Below are positions 19,257-28,454 of a stretch of DNA of 64,000 nucleotides, in pieces (within the stretch, counting starts at the first letter, position 1; each line of letters starts with the position of its first letter). A program made the position numbers and the translations under genes. Source of the stretch: Burkholderia ambifaria. Its GTDB lineage: Bacteria > Pseudomonadota > Gammaproteobacteria > Burkholderiales > Burkholderiaceae. The stretch is taken from positions 152,900 through 216,899 of the forward strand of contig NZ_LKPJ01000005.1 in assembly GCF_001443045.1 (NCBI RefSeq), given 5' to 3'. Below the pieces are notes generated by a model. The model saw nothing but the letters and a program-made list of their open reading frames with translations. It was not told where the DNA came from and ran no database searches.

Positions 19257-20279
19257 TCACAGCATGTCGAATGCGCGTTGCAGCGCATCGCGCCCGTGAA
19301 TGCCGTTCGCGAGCGCCAGCATCAGCAGCACGCGCGCCTTGAACGGACTCAGCGACCCGGCGCTCACGAAACCGAGCGCATCGTCGTTCGCGGCGCCGTT
19401 GCGCATCACGTGCCCCGAGCCGACGCGCGACGCGCGCACCACGGCAACGCCCGCGTTCACCGCATCGGCGAGCGCGGCCTGCAGCGTCGCATGGATCGAC
19501 CCGTTGCCGGTGCCCGCGACGACGAGGCCGCGCACGCCGGCCGCGACGAGTGCATCGACGGCCGTGCGAGTCACGCCCGCATAGCTCGCGACGACTTCGA
19601 CCGGCGGCCATGCCGCGGCGATCGCCAGATGCGCATCGCGCGAGCGCGTCACGCGGCGCGCGAATTCGACGCGGCCGTCCTGCACCCAGCCGAGCGCGCC
19701 CAGCTCCGGCGACTGGAATGCGTCGACTGCGTAGGTGCTCGTCTTCAGGACGTCGCGGGCGCCGTGGATCCGGTTGTTGAACGCGACGAGCACACCCTGC
19801 CCGCGCGCGGCCGGGTGAGCGGCGACCGTCACCGCGTTGAGCAGGTTCAGCGGGCCGTCGGACGACAGCGCGGTAGCCGGCCGCATCGCGGCTGTCAGCA
19901 CGACCGGCTTGTCGCCGGTCACGACCAGATGCAGCGCGTACGCCGTTTCCTCGAGCGTGTCGGTACCGTGGGTGATCACGATGCCGTCGATCGCCGGATC
20001 GGCCATCAGCGCGTCGATGCGCGCGGCGAGCGTATTCCACAGCGGCAGCGCGAGATCCTTGCTGTCGATGCTGGCGACCTGCTCGGCGTCGATGCGCGCG
20101 ACCGACGCGAGCGCCGGCACCGCGTCGAGCAGGAAATTGACGCCGAGCGCGCCGGCCTGGTAGCCGGCCGTGCTGGCGGCGTCCGGCGCGGCGCCGGCGA
20201 TCGTGCCGCCGGTGGCGAGTACGGCGATGCGCGGCAGGGCCGTCGCGGACGAAGGGGATGCGGGGTTCGGAGTATTCAT
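19257..20279 (-). CDS. L-asparaginase (type II-like fold)
   Basis: A 340-residue asparaginase/glutaminase that hydrolyses Asn to Asp and ammonia. It has the N-terminal nucleophile motif VLATGGTIAG, the second motif ITHGTDTLEETAYAL with the catalytic Thr-Asp, and the conserved TAAMRPATALSSDGPLNLL. The open frame extends to 20534, but the homologous region starts at the ATG at 20279. No export signal is evident at that start, so it may be cytoplasmic despite its type II-like sequence. Confidence 0.9.
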   Translation of the reverse strand: MNTPNPASPSSATALPRIAVLATGGTIAGAAPDAASTAGYQAGALGVNFLLDAVPALASVARIDAEQVASIDSKDLALPLWNTLAARIDALMADPAIDGIVITHGTDTLEETAYALHLVVTGDKPVVLTAAMRPATALSSDGPLNLLNAVTVAAHPAARGQGVLVAFNNRIHGARDVLKTSTYAVDAFQSPELGALGWVQDGRVEFARRVTRSRDAHLAIAAAWPPVEVVASYAGVTRTAVDALVAAGVRGLVVAGTGNGSIHATLQAALADAVNAGVAVVRASRVGSGHVMRNGAANDDALGFVSAGSLSPFKARVLLMLALANGIHGRDALQRAFDML

Positions 20280-20551
20280 GGCCGCGATTGTAATGGCTCG
20301 CGGCCGGCATCCGGTAGGTTCTGCATGCATGGCGGGCCGGACGCCGAGCGTCATGGTTTGTCCCGAGCACCGGCGCGCGCACGCACCGTCAACGGCTGCG
20401 CGGCCCGCCGCGTTATAGAAAGGCCGTTCTGGTGTTTTCACATTGATTTGCCATAATCGGAGCGCGCGGCGCGATGCGGCCCTGTTGCCGTTGCGCCGGG
20501 CTTCGTGACGGCGTCGATATAAAACGCAATTCACCCCATGGGAGTGTCGAA

Positions 20552-20842
20552 ATGAAAATCCAATCGCTCGTAGCCGCAGTGCTTCTCGGCGGCATGCTGG
20601 CGTCCCCCGCTTTCGCGGCGAACAGCCAGCAGGACAAGATGAAGGCCTGTAACACCCAGGCCGCCGGCAAGACGGGCGACGAACGCAAGGCGTTCATGAA
20701 GGACTGCCTGTCGGCCAAGCCCGCGAAGAAGATGACGCAGCAGGAAAAGATGAAGGCCTGCAACACCCAGGCCGCCGACAAGAAGGGCGACGACCGCAAG
20801 GCATTCATGAAGAGCTGCCTGAGCAACCAGCCGGCCGCCTGA
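20552..20842 (+). CDS. PsiF-repeat secreted protein
   Basis: A 96-residue protein with a clear signal peptide (MKIQSLVAAVLLGGMLASPAFA) and two tandem copies of the PsiF repeat, each of the form QxKMKACNTQAAxKKGDxRKAFMKxCLS and carrying two cysteines. E. coli psiF is induced by phosphate starvation. The function is unknown. The start at 20552 is set by the signal peptide and the GGGAG upstream. Confidence 0.85.
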   Translation: MKIQSLVAAVLLGGMLASPAFAANSQQDKMKACNTQAAGKTGDERKAFMKDCLSAKPAKKMTQQEKMKACNTQAADKKGDDRKAFMKSCLSNQPAA

Positions 20843-20861
20843 GTTCCCGCGCTCCCGCACG

Positions 20862-20897
20862 AATGCCGCGCACCGCTTTGGCGGGCGCGGCATTTTT
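20862..20897 (+). terminator. Terminator after the psiF-like gene
   Basis: AATGCCGCGC pairs with GCGCGGCATT across the loop and is followed by TTTTTG. The gap from here to 21162 shows no other feature. Confidence 0.85.
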
Positions 20898-21162
20898 GTT
20901 TTCGTTGCACGCGCATCGACGCAGGCGATGACGCCGGATACGCCACCGAACCGCCGGACGGCCGGTTCCACACCGCCGCCCCGATACATGCCGCCGTCCT
21001 CCCACCCCGCTTTCCGGGCGCGCCGTGCGAATGCCGCCACATGGTGCGGCAATTCGCCGCGATTTCTTCTATGATGGCTGCAACGCGGCCCATCCAAGTA
21101 CAAGAAGCGCCATCGGGCCGCCCTCGAGACGGACGCGCACGCCGCGTCAAACGGAGGCATGG

Positions 21163-21621
21163 ATGGCATGGAGACAACACCGCTGGTTCCGCCGCTGGCT
21201 GATCGTGATCGTGTTCTGGGCCGTGCCCGTCGCGATCGTCGCCGTGCGCGAGATCCGCGAGGAAATGGCGTACAACAAGGCCGACCTGCAGCTCGCGCTG
21301 ACCACCTGGCAGCTCACCGACGCGCAGCAGGCCGCGGGCGCCGCCGCGAAGTGCCACGGGGATCCTGACGTGGCACGCGCGGCCGGCTGCCCCGCCGACG
21401 TGCTGGCCGCCAACGCGGCTCGCCAACAGGCGGCCCGCGACGAATACGTGGTGCGCCGCAATACGCTCGCCGGTTACCTGTGGCACGCGTTCGTCGGCTA
21501 CTGGGTCGTGCCGGCCGCGTTCCTGTTCGCGTGCGGTGTCGTGATCGCGCTGATCCGCCGCGCATTGCGGCGCCCGCCGATCAAGCCGCCCACCCCGCCG
21601 GCACCGCCCGTCACGCACTGA
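21163..21621 (+). CDS. Hypothetical two-segment membrane protein
   Basis: A 152-residue protein with two predicted membrane helices, near residues 11-27 (WLIVIVFWAVPVAIVAV) and 110-130 (YWVVPAAFLFACGVVIALI). The soluble segment between them has two cysteines (KCHGD, GCPAD), and the tail is Pro-rich. CGGAGG lies 6 nt before the ATG at 21163. I do not recognise a family. It stands alone between a terminator and the next lipoprotein gene. Confidence 0.65.
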   Translation: MAWRQHRWFRRWLIVIVFWAVPVAIVAVREIREEMAYNKADLQLALTTWQLTDAQQAAGAAAKCHGDPDVARAAGCPADVLAANAARQQAARDEYVVRRNTLAGYLWHAFVGYWVVPAAFLFACGVVIALIRRALRRPPIKPPTPPAPPVTH

Positions 21622-21848
21622 CGCGCGCCGCCGCGCCTGGTTCCCGTTTTTCCTCCCCACCGTCGGCCGCGCGACGCGTCGGTGTGCGCGCGCCGATTCG
21701 TCCGTTGGCACGCCGCGACATCCTCCAGATGATTTGACGCTTTTTCACGCGCCGACGAAATGGGGTTGTAATCCGCTGTGATATAACTGCCGACGTGACC
21801 CGCTCCTGAGCGAGACTCACTCCGAACATCATCCGCTGGAGAAGAACG

Positions 21849-22436
21849 ATGCAAAAACGGAATCTTGTGCTGAAAGCCGCCGCTGCGCTGATCGTCGGCA
21901 GCCTTGCGCTCACCGGCTGCACCACCACCCCTGACAAGCCCGACAACGCGGCGACCAACGCGTCGAAGCGTCAGGCGATCGATGCGAGTGTCGATGCCAC
22001 GCTGTCGCGCCTGTATTCCACGGTCAAGGGTTCGCGTGAACTCGTCGCGAAATCGCGCGGCGTGCTGGTCTTCCCGGACGTGATCCAGGCCGGCTTCATC
22101 GTCGGCGGCCAGACCGGCAACGGCGCACTGCGCGTCGGCGGCAGCACGGTCGGCTACTACAACACGTCGTCGCTGTCGGTCGGCCTGCAGGCCGGCGCGC
22201 AGTCGAAGGCGATCGTGTTCCTGTTCATGACGCAGGAAGCGCTCGACGAATTCCGCGGCTCGGACGGCTGGGCCGCCGGCGCCGGCGCCTCGGTCGCGCT
22301 CGTGAAGATGGGCGCGAACGGTGCGGTCGATACGACCACGGCCACCGCACCGGTCCAGGTCATCGTGCTGACCAACGCCGGCCTGATGGGCGACGTGTCG
22401 ATCAACGGCACGAAGGTCACGAAGCTGAAGATCTGA
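21849..22436 (+). CDS. YSC84-domain lipoprotein, BPSL1445-like
   Basis: A 195-residue protein with a lipoprotein signal peptide (lipobox LTGC, Cys23) and a YSC84/SYLF-like domain filling the rest (LVFPDVIQAGFIVGGQTGNGAL through VLTNAGLMGDVSINGTKV). Close relatives in Burkholderia are annotated as BPSL1445-family lipoproteins, some known as serological antigens. It is expected on the outer membrane; the biochemical role is unknown. GGAG precedes the ATG. Confidence 0.88.
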   Translation: MQKRNLVLKAAAALIVGSLALTGCTTTPDKPDNAATNASKRQAIDASVDATLSRLYSTVKGSRELVAKSRGVLVFPDVIQAGFIVGGQTGNGALRVGGSTVGYYNTSSLSVGLQAGAQSKAIVFLFMTQEALDEFRGSDGWAAGAGASVALVKMGANGAVDTTTATAPVQVIVLTNAGLMGDVSINGTKVTKLKI

Positions 22437-22485
22437 CGCTGCGGCGTTCTCGCCCGTGCGCGCCGCGCGCGGGCGACATGCAAAC

Positions 22486-22517
22486 GGCGATGCCCTCGCG
22501 GACATCGCCTTTTTTTT
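22486..22517 (+). terminator. Terminator after the YSC84 lipoprotein gene
   Basis: GGCGATG pairs with CATCGCC over a 10-nt loop and is followed by eight T residues. Confidence 0.85.
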
Positions 22518-22543
22518 ATCCGCGTACCTGGTGCATCAGGGCA

Positions 22544-23608
22544 TCAGGTCGTCGAGTCGATCACCTTGAAGCGCGAGCGCTTCTGCGCGCGGATCAGCGA
22601 CTGGTACACGTCGACGTACTGCTGCGCCATCCGCCGCGACGTGAAACGCTCCTCGAAGCGCTGCCGCACGCGTGCGCGCGGCAGCAGGTGCAGCCGGTTC
22701 ACGGCTGCGACCGCACTGATCTCGTCCTCGACGATGAAGCCCGACACGCCCTCGTCCAGCACTTCCGGCACCGCGCCGCGATTGAACGCGATCACCGGCG
22801 TGCCGCACGACATCGCCTCGATCATCACCAGCCCGAACGGCTCCGGCCAATCGATCGGAAACAGCAGCGCATGCGCGCCCGACAGGAATTCGGCCTTCTG
22901 GTGATCGGCGATCTCGCCGATGTATTCAACGTGCGGCAGCGCGAAAAGCGGCTTGATCTCCCGTTCGAAGTATTCCTGGTCGGCCGCGTCGATCTTCGCG
23001 GCGATCCGGATCGGCAGCCCGCACTGGCGCGCGATGCGAATCGCCGTGTCGACCCGCTTCTCCGGCGAGATGCGGCCGAGAAACGCGAGATAGCGCGGCT
23101 CGACGGGCTGCGGCAGGTACAGCGTATCGGGCAGCCCGTGGTAGACGGTCGTCAGCCATTTCGCCTGCGGCAGCGGCTGGCGCTGCGAATTCGAGATCGA
23201 GATCACCGGCGCGGTGTTGAACGTGTCGAACACCGGTTGCTGTTCGGGCAGGTCGAGCCGGCCGTGCAGCGTCGTCACGAATGGCGTTTCCTGTCGGTTG
23301 AAGACAGAAAACGAGTAGTAGTCCATGTGGAAATGGAGCACGTCGAAGTCCTTCGCGCGGCGCGCGACCGTCTCCATCAGCAGCATGTGCGGTGCGACAC
23401 GGTCGCGGATCGACGAGTCGAGCCGCAGCGCGCGCGGCCACACCGGTTCGAGCTTCGCCTGGGTCGTCGAATCGCCGCTGGCGAACAGCGTCACGTCATG
23501 GCCGAGGTCGACGAGCGCCTCGGTAATGTAGGACACGACGCGCTCCGTGCCGCCGTACAGCTTTGGCGGTACGGATTCGGTCAGCGGGGCGATCTGAGCA
23601 ATTCTCAT
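22544..23608 (-). CDS. Glycosyltransferase, family 4
   Basis: A 354-residue GT-B fold enzyme. It starts MRIAQIAPLTESVPPKLYGG and has an N-terminal acceptor domain; the C-terminal GT4 motif is FLGRISPEKRVDTAIRIA followed by the E-x7-E region EAMSCGTPVIAFNRGAVPE. The sugar and acceptor are not evident; proteins of this type act on exopolysaccharide or small glycosides. The ATG at 23608 is preceded by AGGAGAC. It is flanked by convergent and unrelated genes, not a polysaccharide cluster. Confidence 0.85.
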   Translation of the reverse strand: MRIAQIAPLTESVPPKLYGGTERVVSYITEALVDLGHDVTLFASGDSTTQAKLEPVWPRALRLDSSIRDRVAPHMLLMETVARRAKDFDVLHFHMDYYSFSVFNRQETPFVTTLHGRLDLPEQQPVFDTFNTAPVISISNSQRQPLPQAKWLTTVYHGLPDTLYLPQPVEPRYLAFLGRISPEKRVDTAIRIARQCGLPIRIAAKIDAADQEYFEREIKPLFALPHVEYIGEIADHQKAEFLSGAHALLFPIDWPEPFGLVMIEAMSCGTPVIAFNRGAVPEVLDEGVSGFIVEDEISAVAAVNRLHLLPRARVRQRFEERFTSRRMAQQYVDVYQSLIRAQKRSRFKVIDSTT

Positions 23609-23868
23609 GGTCCACGTCTCCTGTGTCCTCGTTCGGCCGGCAGGGGGCTCGTCCACTTCCGGCTGCGGGCAGCGCGCCGGCAGGTTATCCCATTATTATT
23701 CGCGATCCCGATGCCCGGAAGCGCGGCTCTTTCATTTTATGGGGGTTGTTACAGACAGGATACATTCGTCTCGGGCCCGCCCGCACCGCTTCGGTGCAGC
23801 TTGACCGGCGCAGCGGGCGACCGACGGCGTGTCTCTACCGGCAGGCCGCACGCCCGCCGCCCTGCCCG

Positions 23869-25044
23869 TCAGCGCGACGGCCACTTCCACGGCGGCAGGT
23901 CGCGCGTGTCCGCATCGACGAGCACGGTCGCGCCGAGTTGCTTGTCGAGCACCAGCGACTCGCAGCCGGCCTCGCGTTCGAGCGTCGCGATGAGCCGCGC
24001 CGCATGCGATACGACCAGCACCTGCGAACGCCGCGCGGCCTGCGCGATCAGCCGGCCAAGCGCCGGCAGCAGATCGGGGTGCAGGCTCGTCTCCGGTTCG
24101 TTCAGCACCATCAGCGCGGGCGGTCGCGGCGTCAGCAGCGCGGCCGCGAGCAGCAGGTAGCGCAGCGTACCGTCCGACAGCTCGGCGGCCGACAGCGGCC
24201 GCAGCAGCCCCGGCTGGCGCATCAGCACGTCGAAGCGGCCGCGGCCGCCCGGATTGTCGATGTCGATCGACGCCCCGGGGAATGCGTCGTCGATCGCCGC
24301 ATCGAGCGCGGCGGCGTCGCCGATCTCGCGGATCGTCTGCAGTGCGGCCGCCAAGTCGGCGCCGTCGTCCGCGAGCACCGGCGTATGGGTGCCGATGTGC
24401 GACTGCCGGGCCGGCGCCTGCGCGTCGGTCCGGAAGTGATCGTAGAAACGCCACGAGCGGATCCGCTCGCGCACCGCGATCATCTCCGGCGCGCCGACCG
24501 GATCGGCGAACTCGGTCATCATGCTGTCGAAACTCGCGACCGGCTGCGGTACCGTGTGCCAGTCGCCCGCACCGGTGCGGGTGCGGATCTGCGCGTCCTG
24601 CCGGTCGACCAGCAGCGTCGACGGGCGCAGCAGCGCGCCGCCCCAGATGCATTCGCGCTTCACGACGGGATCGAGTGCGAACTGCGACCGGCTCGGGGTC
24701 GGCAAGCCGAGATCGATCGCATAGCCGAAATCGTCGCCCGCGAAACCGAGCTTGAGACTCACGGGGCCGCTGCGCACCGTGCCGGTCACCGGCGTGTCGC
24801 CGCTCAGCATCGAGCGAGAAAAGCGCTCGGGGCCGGCCCACAGCGTCGACGGCAGCCCGCCTTCGCGCGCGAGCGACGGAATCACACGCCCCTGCGCGGT
24901 GTCGGCCAGCAGCCGCAGCGCGCGGTACACGCTCGACTTGCCGCTGCCGTTCGGCCCCGTGACGACGGTAAGCGCCGCGAGCGGCACGATCAGCTCGCGC
25001 AGCGAGCGGTAGTTGGCAACGGCGAGTGTCTTCAGCGCGGTCAT
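23869..25044 (-). CDS. AAA family ATPase, RecF/OLD-like
   Basis: A 391-residue SMC-like ATPase with Walker A VTGPNGSGKSS near residue 30, a signature-like ELSDGTLRYL near 290 and Walker B LMVLNEPETSLHPDLL near 315, then a switch His in VVSHAARLI. No TOPRIM or nuclease domain follows. Such single-gene ATPases are common and poorly characterised; some relatives are partners in phage defence, but there is no partner gene here. It lies 17 nt downstream of the MscS-like gene on the same strand. Confidence 0.8.
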   Translation of the reverse strand: MTALKTLAVANYRSLRELIVPLAALTVVTGPNGSGKSSVYRALRLLADTAQGRVIPSLAREGGLPSTLWAGPERFSRSMLSGDTPVTGTVRSGPVSLKLGFAGDDFGYAIDLGLPTPSRSQFALDPVVKRECIWGGALLRPSTLLVDRQDAQIRTRTGAGDWHTVPQPVASFDSMMTEFADPVGAPEMIAVRERIRSWRFYDHFRTDAQAPARQSHIGTHTPVLADDGADLAAALQTIREIGDAAALDAAIDDAFPGASIDIDNPGGRGRFDVLMRQPGLLRPLSAAELSDGTLRYLLLAAALLTPRPPALMVLNEPETSLHPDLLPALGRLIAQAARRSQVLVVSHAARLIATLEREAGCESLVLDKQLGATVLVDADTRDLPPWKWPSR

Positions 25045-25061
25045 GGAAGGAATGTCGGCGG

Positions 25062-26267
25062 CTATCGCGACCAGGGGCGCGCGTTCAGCGGCCTTCGGTG
25101 GCCTTCGGTGGCCTTCGGATCGGCCGCGGTGTTGGCCGCCGTGCTGGCGGCGGGCGGCCGCGCATGCGGCCGCTCGGGATTCGGCTCGCCCGGCGCCGAT
25201 TCGTGCGGATACAACTCCATCCGGCTGCGCGGCAGGCATTGCGGAAAACGCGCCTGCAGATACGCGATCAAGCCCTCGCGCACGCGGCAGCGCAGGTCCC
25301 AGCACGCCGACGAATCGACCGCGCTCACGAGCGCGCGCAACTGCATCGCGCGCTCGGTCGCGTCGGTCACCTGCAGCACCTGCACGCGGCCGTCCCACTC
25401 GGGCGCCGCATGGACGAGCCGCGCGAGCTCCTCGCGCAGCGGCGCAAGCGGCGTGCGGTAGTCGACCGACAGGTAGACCGTGCCGATGATCTCCGAGCTG
25501 CTGCGCGTCCAGTTCGTGAACGGGTTTTCGATGATCCACTGCAACGGAACGACCAGCCGGCGCTGGTCCCACAGCCGCACCGACACGAACGAGCCGGTGA
25601 TTTCCTCGATGCGGCCCCACTCGCCCTGGATCACGACGACGTCGTCGAGCCGGATCGGCTGCGTGAGCGCGATCTGCAGCCCCGCGATCAGGTTGCCGAG
25701 CACCGGGCGCGCGGCGATACCGGCAACCAGCCCCGCGACGCCGGCTGACGCCAGCAGGCTCGCGCCGATCTGGCGCACGTTCGGGAACGTCATCAGCGCG
25801 GCGCCCGTGCCGATGATCACGATGAGTACCATCACGGTACGCACGAGCACCTTGGCCTGCGTGTGGACGCGCCGCGCGTGGAGGTTGTCGGCCGCATCCA
25901 TCGGATGAGCCTGGATGATCGCATCGCCGACCCCGGCCGCGAGCCGCACCAGCAGCCAGGTCAGCGACACGATGGAGCCGACCGCGGCCGCGGTACGCAT
26001 TCCGCGTACGAACGACATGCCGTCGTCCGCCTGGACCCACAGGAATTCCAGCGCAAGCAGCCCGAGCGTGACGAGCGACGGTTTGTCGATGCAGCGCAGG
26101 ATCACGCTCATCAGCGGATACGGCTGCGCGATCCGCTTGACGATGCGTGCACCGAGACGATGCACGATCACGACGACGAGTACGACGATAGCCGACACGC
26201 ACAGCGTGCCGAGCCACGAATGCAACGGCGCATCGGCGATGCGCTGCAGTTCCTCGATTGAAATCAT
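25062..26267 (-). CDS. Mechanosensitive ion channel, MscS family
   Basis: A 401-residue membrane protein with four hydrophobic segments in residues 15-185 and the MscS pore/beta domain (GASLLASAGVAGLVAGIAAR to LQIALTQPIRLDDVVVI, about 185-235). It opens under membrane tension to release solutes. The ATG at 26267 is preferred to an upstream open extension. The C-terminus is Pro/Ala/His-rich, and the corresponding DNA at 25090-25119 is a 10-bp tandem repeat. Confidence 0.88.
   Translation of the reverse strand: MISIEELQRIADAPLHSWLGTLCVSAIVVLVVVIVHRLGARIVKRIAQPYPLMSVILRCIDKPSLVTLGLLALEFLWVQADDGMSFVRGMRTAAAVGSIVSLTWLLVRLAAGVGDAIIQAHPMDAADNLHARRVHTQAKVLVRTVMVLIVIIGTGAALMTFPNVRQIGASLLASAGVAGLVAGIAARPVLGNLIAGLQIALTQPIRLDDVVVIQGEWGRIEEITGSFVSVRLWDQRRLVVPLQWIIENPFTNWTRSSSEIIGTVYLSVDYRTPLAPLREELARLVHAAPEWDGRVQVLQVTDATERAMQLRALVSAVDSSACWDLRCRVREGLIAYLQARFPQCLPRSRMELYPHESAPGEPNPERPHARPPAASTAANTAADPKATEGHRRPLNARPWSR
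25090..25119. repeat. 10-bp tandem repeat, three copies, in the 3' end of the MscS-like gene
   Basis: GGCCTTCGGT occurs three times head to tail, the last copy ending in A. The unit is not a multiple of three, so gain or loss of one copy would shift the frame for the last residues of the protein and the spacing to the ATPase gene. Confidence 0.8.
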
Positions 26268-26363
26268 CGGCGCCCGGGATGCTTCTGTTATGAGGCGCAG
26301 CGGCCTCGTCCTGGATGCGTCGGCGACGTCCGGGCGGCGCATGCGCCCGAACCCGGCGTCAGA

Positions 26364-26720
26364 TCAGTTGCCGCTTCTGCAGGGAAACGCCTTGCCGAGA
26401 CCGAGCGACACCGCGGTGCTCGCGTTGTAGTCGGCCAGCTTCGGGTTCTCCGCGATGTACTTGCGCACCGCATCGGTCATCTGCTGCGCCCGGATGTCGG
26501 GCGGCAGGCAGAAATACTGCCCGACGCGCGGCCCGGTCGTGCCGCCGATCGCGTCGATGGTGTTGTAGACGCCATCGGCGGCGCCTTCGATGTAGGCCGC
26601 GCACGACGCCCGCGACTTGACGTCAGTCTTCGCGCACAGCCGGTCGAGATCCGCGCCCGTGAAAGCCGCCGCCGACAACGGCACGGCAAACGCCGCGGCA
26701 CAAAACATAGCCCGCAACAT
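26364..26720 (-). CDS. Rap1a/Tai-like small periplasmic protein
   Basis: A 118-residue protein with a signal peptide (about 1-19, ending SAAAF) and a compact domain with four cysteines (LCAKTD, SCAAYIEGAADG, FCLPPD, FPCRSGN). The Cys spacing and the YIEGAADG motif fit the Rap1a/Tai immunity-protein domain, whose founders neutralise type VI secretion amidases. No effector or T6SS gene is adjacent, so an immunity role here is only an inference from the fold. Confidence 0.65.
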   Translation of the reverse strand: MLRAMFCAAAFAVPLSAAAFTGADLDRLCAKTDVKSRASCAAYIEGAADGVYNTIDAIGGTTGPRVGQYFCLPPDIRAQQMTDAVRKYIAENPKLADYNASTAVSLGLGKAFPCRSGN

Positions 26721-26790
26721 GGTGTTCCTTATGTCAATGCGACGCGAGGCCGCTCACTGCGCTGACCGGCGCGGCGGCCGGACGCCCGCT

Positions 26791-26812
26791 GCCGGCCGGC
26801 TTCCGGCCGGCC
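26791..26812. other. GC-rich inverted repeat between the Rap1a-like and ankyrin genes
   Basis: GCCGGCCGG and CCGGCCGGC form a perfect 9-bp stem around a 3-4 nt loop. There is no T-tract on either side, so it is at best a weak terminator or a pause site. Confidence 0.4.
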
Positions 26813-26842
26813 GGGCGCGCTCCGCCACCGCGCCGAAAACCG

Positions 26843-27553
26843 TCATTTTGCACTCTTTTGAGCATCTGCCGGCGCCGATGCGCCGACGCGCACCGTCCGC
26901 TTGCTCAGGATATCGATCGCGTCCGGCGCCTTGTAGTGCTTCGCGAACTCGAGTGCGGTGATGCCGAGCTGGTTCTTCACCTGCGGATCGGCGCCCTGAT
27001 CGAGCAGCAGGTTGACCGTCGTCGCATGGTTGCCGCGGGCGGCCATCATCAGCGGCGTCGTGCCGTTCGGCGACGCCGTGTCGATATAGGCGTCATGGTC
27101 GAGCAAGACCTTGACGACCGCGTCCTGGCCGTTGGTGGCCGCGTAGTGCAGCGGCGCCCAGCCCTTCTTGCTGACTTCAGCGCCCTTGTCGATCAGCAAC
27201 TTGACGAGCCCGACGTCGCCGTTCAGCGATGCGAGCATCAGCGCGTTCTCGCCGGCCTTGTCTTCCTTCTCGAGGTCGACGTTCGGCGTCGTGGCGAGCG
27301 CCGCCGCGACCTTGTCGGATTTCTCGCGTGCGGCGATCACGAGCAGCGGGTCGCCGTTCGGCGCGAGCGTGTTCGGATCGAGCTTGCCGCTCTTCAACTG
27401 CTTGCCGATGTCGTCGATGTCGTCGAACTTGACCGCCTTGACGATCGCGTCGCGCGACTCGGCATGCGCGCCGGCAGCGGCAATGAGGCTGCTCGCGACG
27501 AGCGCGGCGGCGACGAGTGCGCGCTTGGGCAGGTATGTGGTCGGCTTCGTCAT
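26843..27553 (-). CDS. Secreted ankyrin-repeat protein
   Basis: A 236-residue protein with a signal peptide (RALVAAALVASSLIAAAGAHA, cleaved near residue 32) and about five ankyrin repeats (for example GWAPLHYAATNGQDAVVKVL and GTTPLMMAARGNHATTVNLL). It should be periplasmic; ankyrin repeats bind proteins, but the partner is unknown. AAGGAG precedes the ATG at 27553. It follows tatD by 43 nt on the same strand and may be in the same transcript. Confidence 0.85.
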   Translation of the reverse strand: MTKPTTYLPKRALVAAALVASSLIAAAGAHAESRDAIVKAVKFDDIDDIGKQLKSGKLDPNTLAPNGDPLLVIAAREKSDKVAAALATTPNVDLEKEDKAGENALMLASLNGDVGLVKLLIDKGAEVSKKGWAPLHYAATNGQDAVVKVLLDHDAYIDTASPNGTTPLMMAARGNHATTVNLLLDQGADPQVKNQLGITALEFAKHYKAPDAIDILSKRTVRVGASAPADAQKSAK

Positions 27554-27596
27554 TGTTGTGGGCTCCTTCCCTGGGTTGTCGGCTGGACGCGCGTCG

Positions 27597-28376
27597 TTAG
27601 CGGGCGATCTTGAACAGCCGGAAAAAGTTCTGCGTCGTCGCATCGGCCAGCGCCTCGACGGCGATCCCGCGCTCGGATGCGATAAAGCGTCCGACATGGC
27701 TGACGTACGCAGGTTCATTCGGCTTGCCGCGATACGGCACCGGCGCGAGGTACGGCGAGTCGGTCTCGATCAGCAGCCGGTCGAGCGGCACGCGCCGCGC
27801 GACGTCCTGCACGTCGGTCGCGTTCTTGAACGTGACGATGCCCGACAGCGAGATATGGAAGTTCTGCGCGAGCGCCTGCTCGGCGACCGGCCACGGCTCC
27901 GTGAAGCAGTGCATCACGCCGCCCGGCACGTCGGCGCGCTCCTCGGCCATGATCCGCAGCGTGTCCTCCGACGATGAGCGCGTATGGATGATCAGCGGCT
28001 TCATCGTCGCGGTCGCCGCACGGATATGCGTGCGAAAGCGCTCGCGCTGCCATTCCATGTCGGCGATCGAGCGGCCTTCGAGGCGGTAGTAGTCGAGGCC
28101 CGTCTCGCCGATCGCGACGACCTTCGGGTGCGCGGCCAGCTCGACCAGTTCCGCGAGCGTCGGCTCCCGGGCGTCCTCGTGATCCGGATGCACGCCGACC
28201 GACGCATAGACGTTGTCGTGCGCCTGTGCGATCGCGAGCACGTCGGGCAGCGTCTCGAAGTCGACCGATACACACAGCGCGTGCGTGACGTCGTGCTCGC
28301 GCATGTTCTCCAGCACGGCTGGCAGGCGGTCGGCGAGACCCTTGAAATTGATGTGACAGTGAGAATCGACGAACAT
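27597..28376 (-). CDS. tatD: TatD-family metal-dependent hydrolase
   Basis: A 259-residue TIM-barrel amidohydrolase with all expected metal ligands: DSHCHI at the start, GETGLDYY, a His in IIHTRSS, HCFTEP and the Asp of ETDSPYLAP. TatD-family proteins are Mg-dependent DNases or D-tyrosyl-DNA/RNA-processing enzymes. It follows holB on the same strand, the usual tmk-holB-tatD order. The exact subfamily (YcfH or TatD) is not settled. Confidence 0.85.
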   Translation of the reverse strand: MFVDSHCHINFKGLADRLPAVLENMREHDVTHALCVSVDFETLPDVLAIAQAHDNVYASVGVHPDHEDAREPTLAELVELAAHPKVVAIGETGLDYYRLEGRSIADMEWQRERFRTHIRAATATMKPLIIHTRSSSEDTLRIMAEERADVPGGVMHCFTEPWPVAEQALAQNFHISLSGIVTFKNATDVQDVARRVPLDRLLIETDSPYLAPVPYRGKPNEPAYVSHVGRFIASERGIAVEALADATTQNFFRLFKIAR

Positions 28377-28454
28377 CGTGTTTCCTGAATTCGTAAGACG
28401 AGCGCTATGCGCTCGCCGGCAATCGTTGCCCCGCCGGAAGGAAACAATACGCGC

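Noticed and set aside
23869-26267. AAA ATPase plus MscS as a two-gene phage-defence system
   Set aside because: Adjacency alone is weak; there is no nuclease, no mobile-element context and codon use is native, so ordinary chromosomal genes are the simpler reading.
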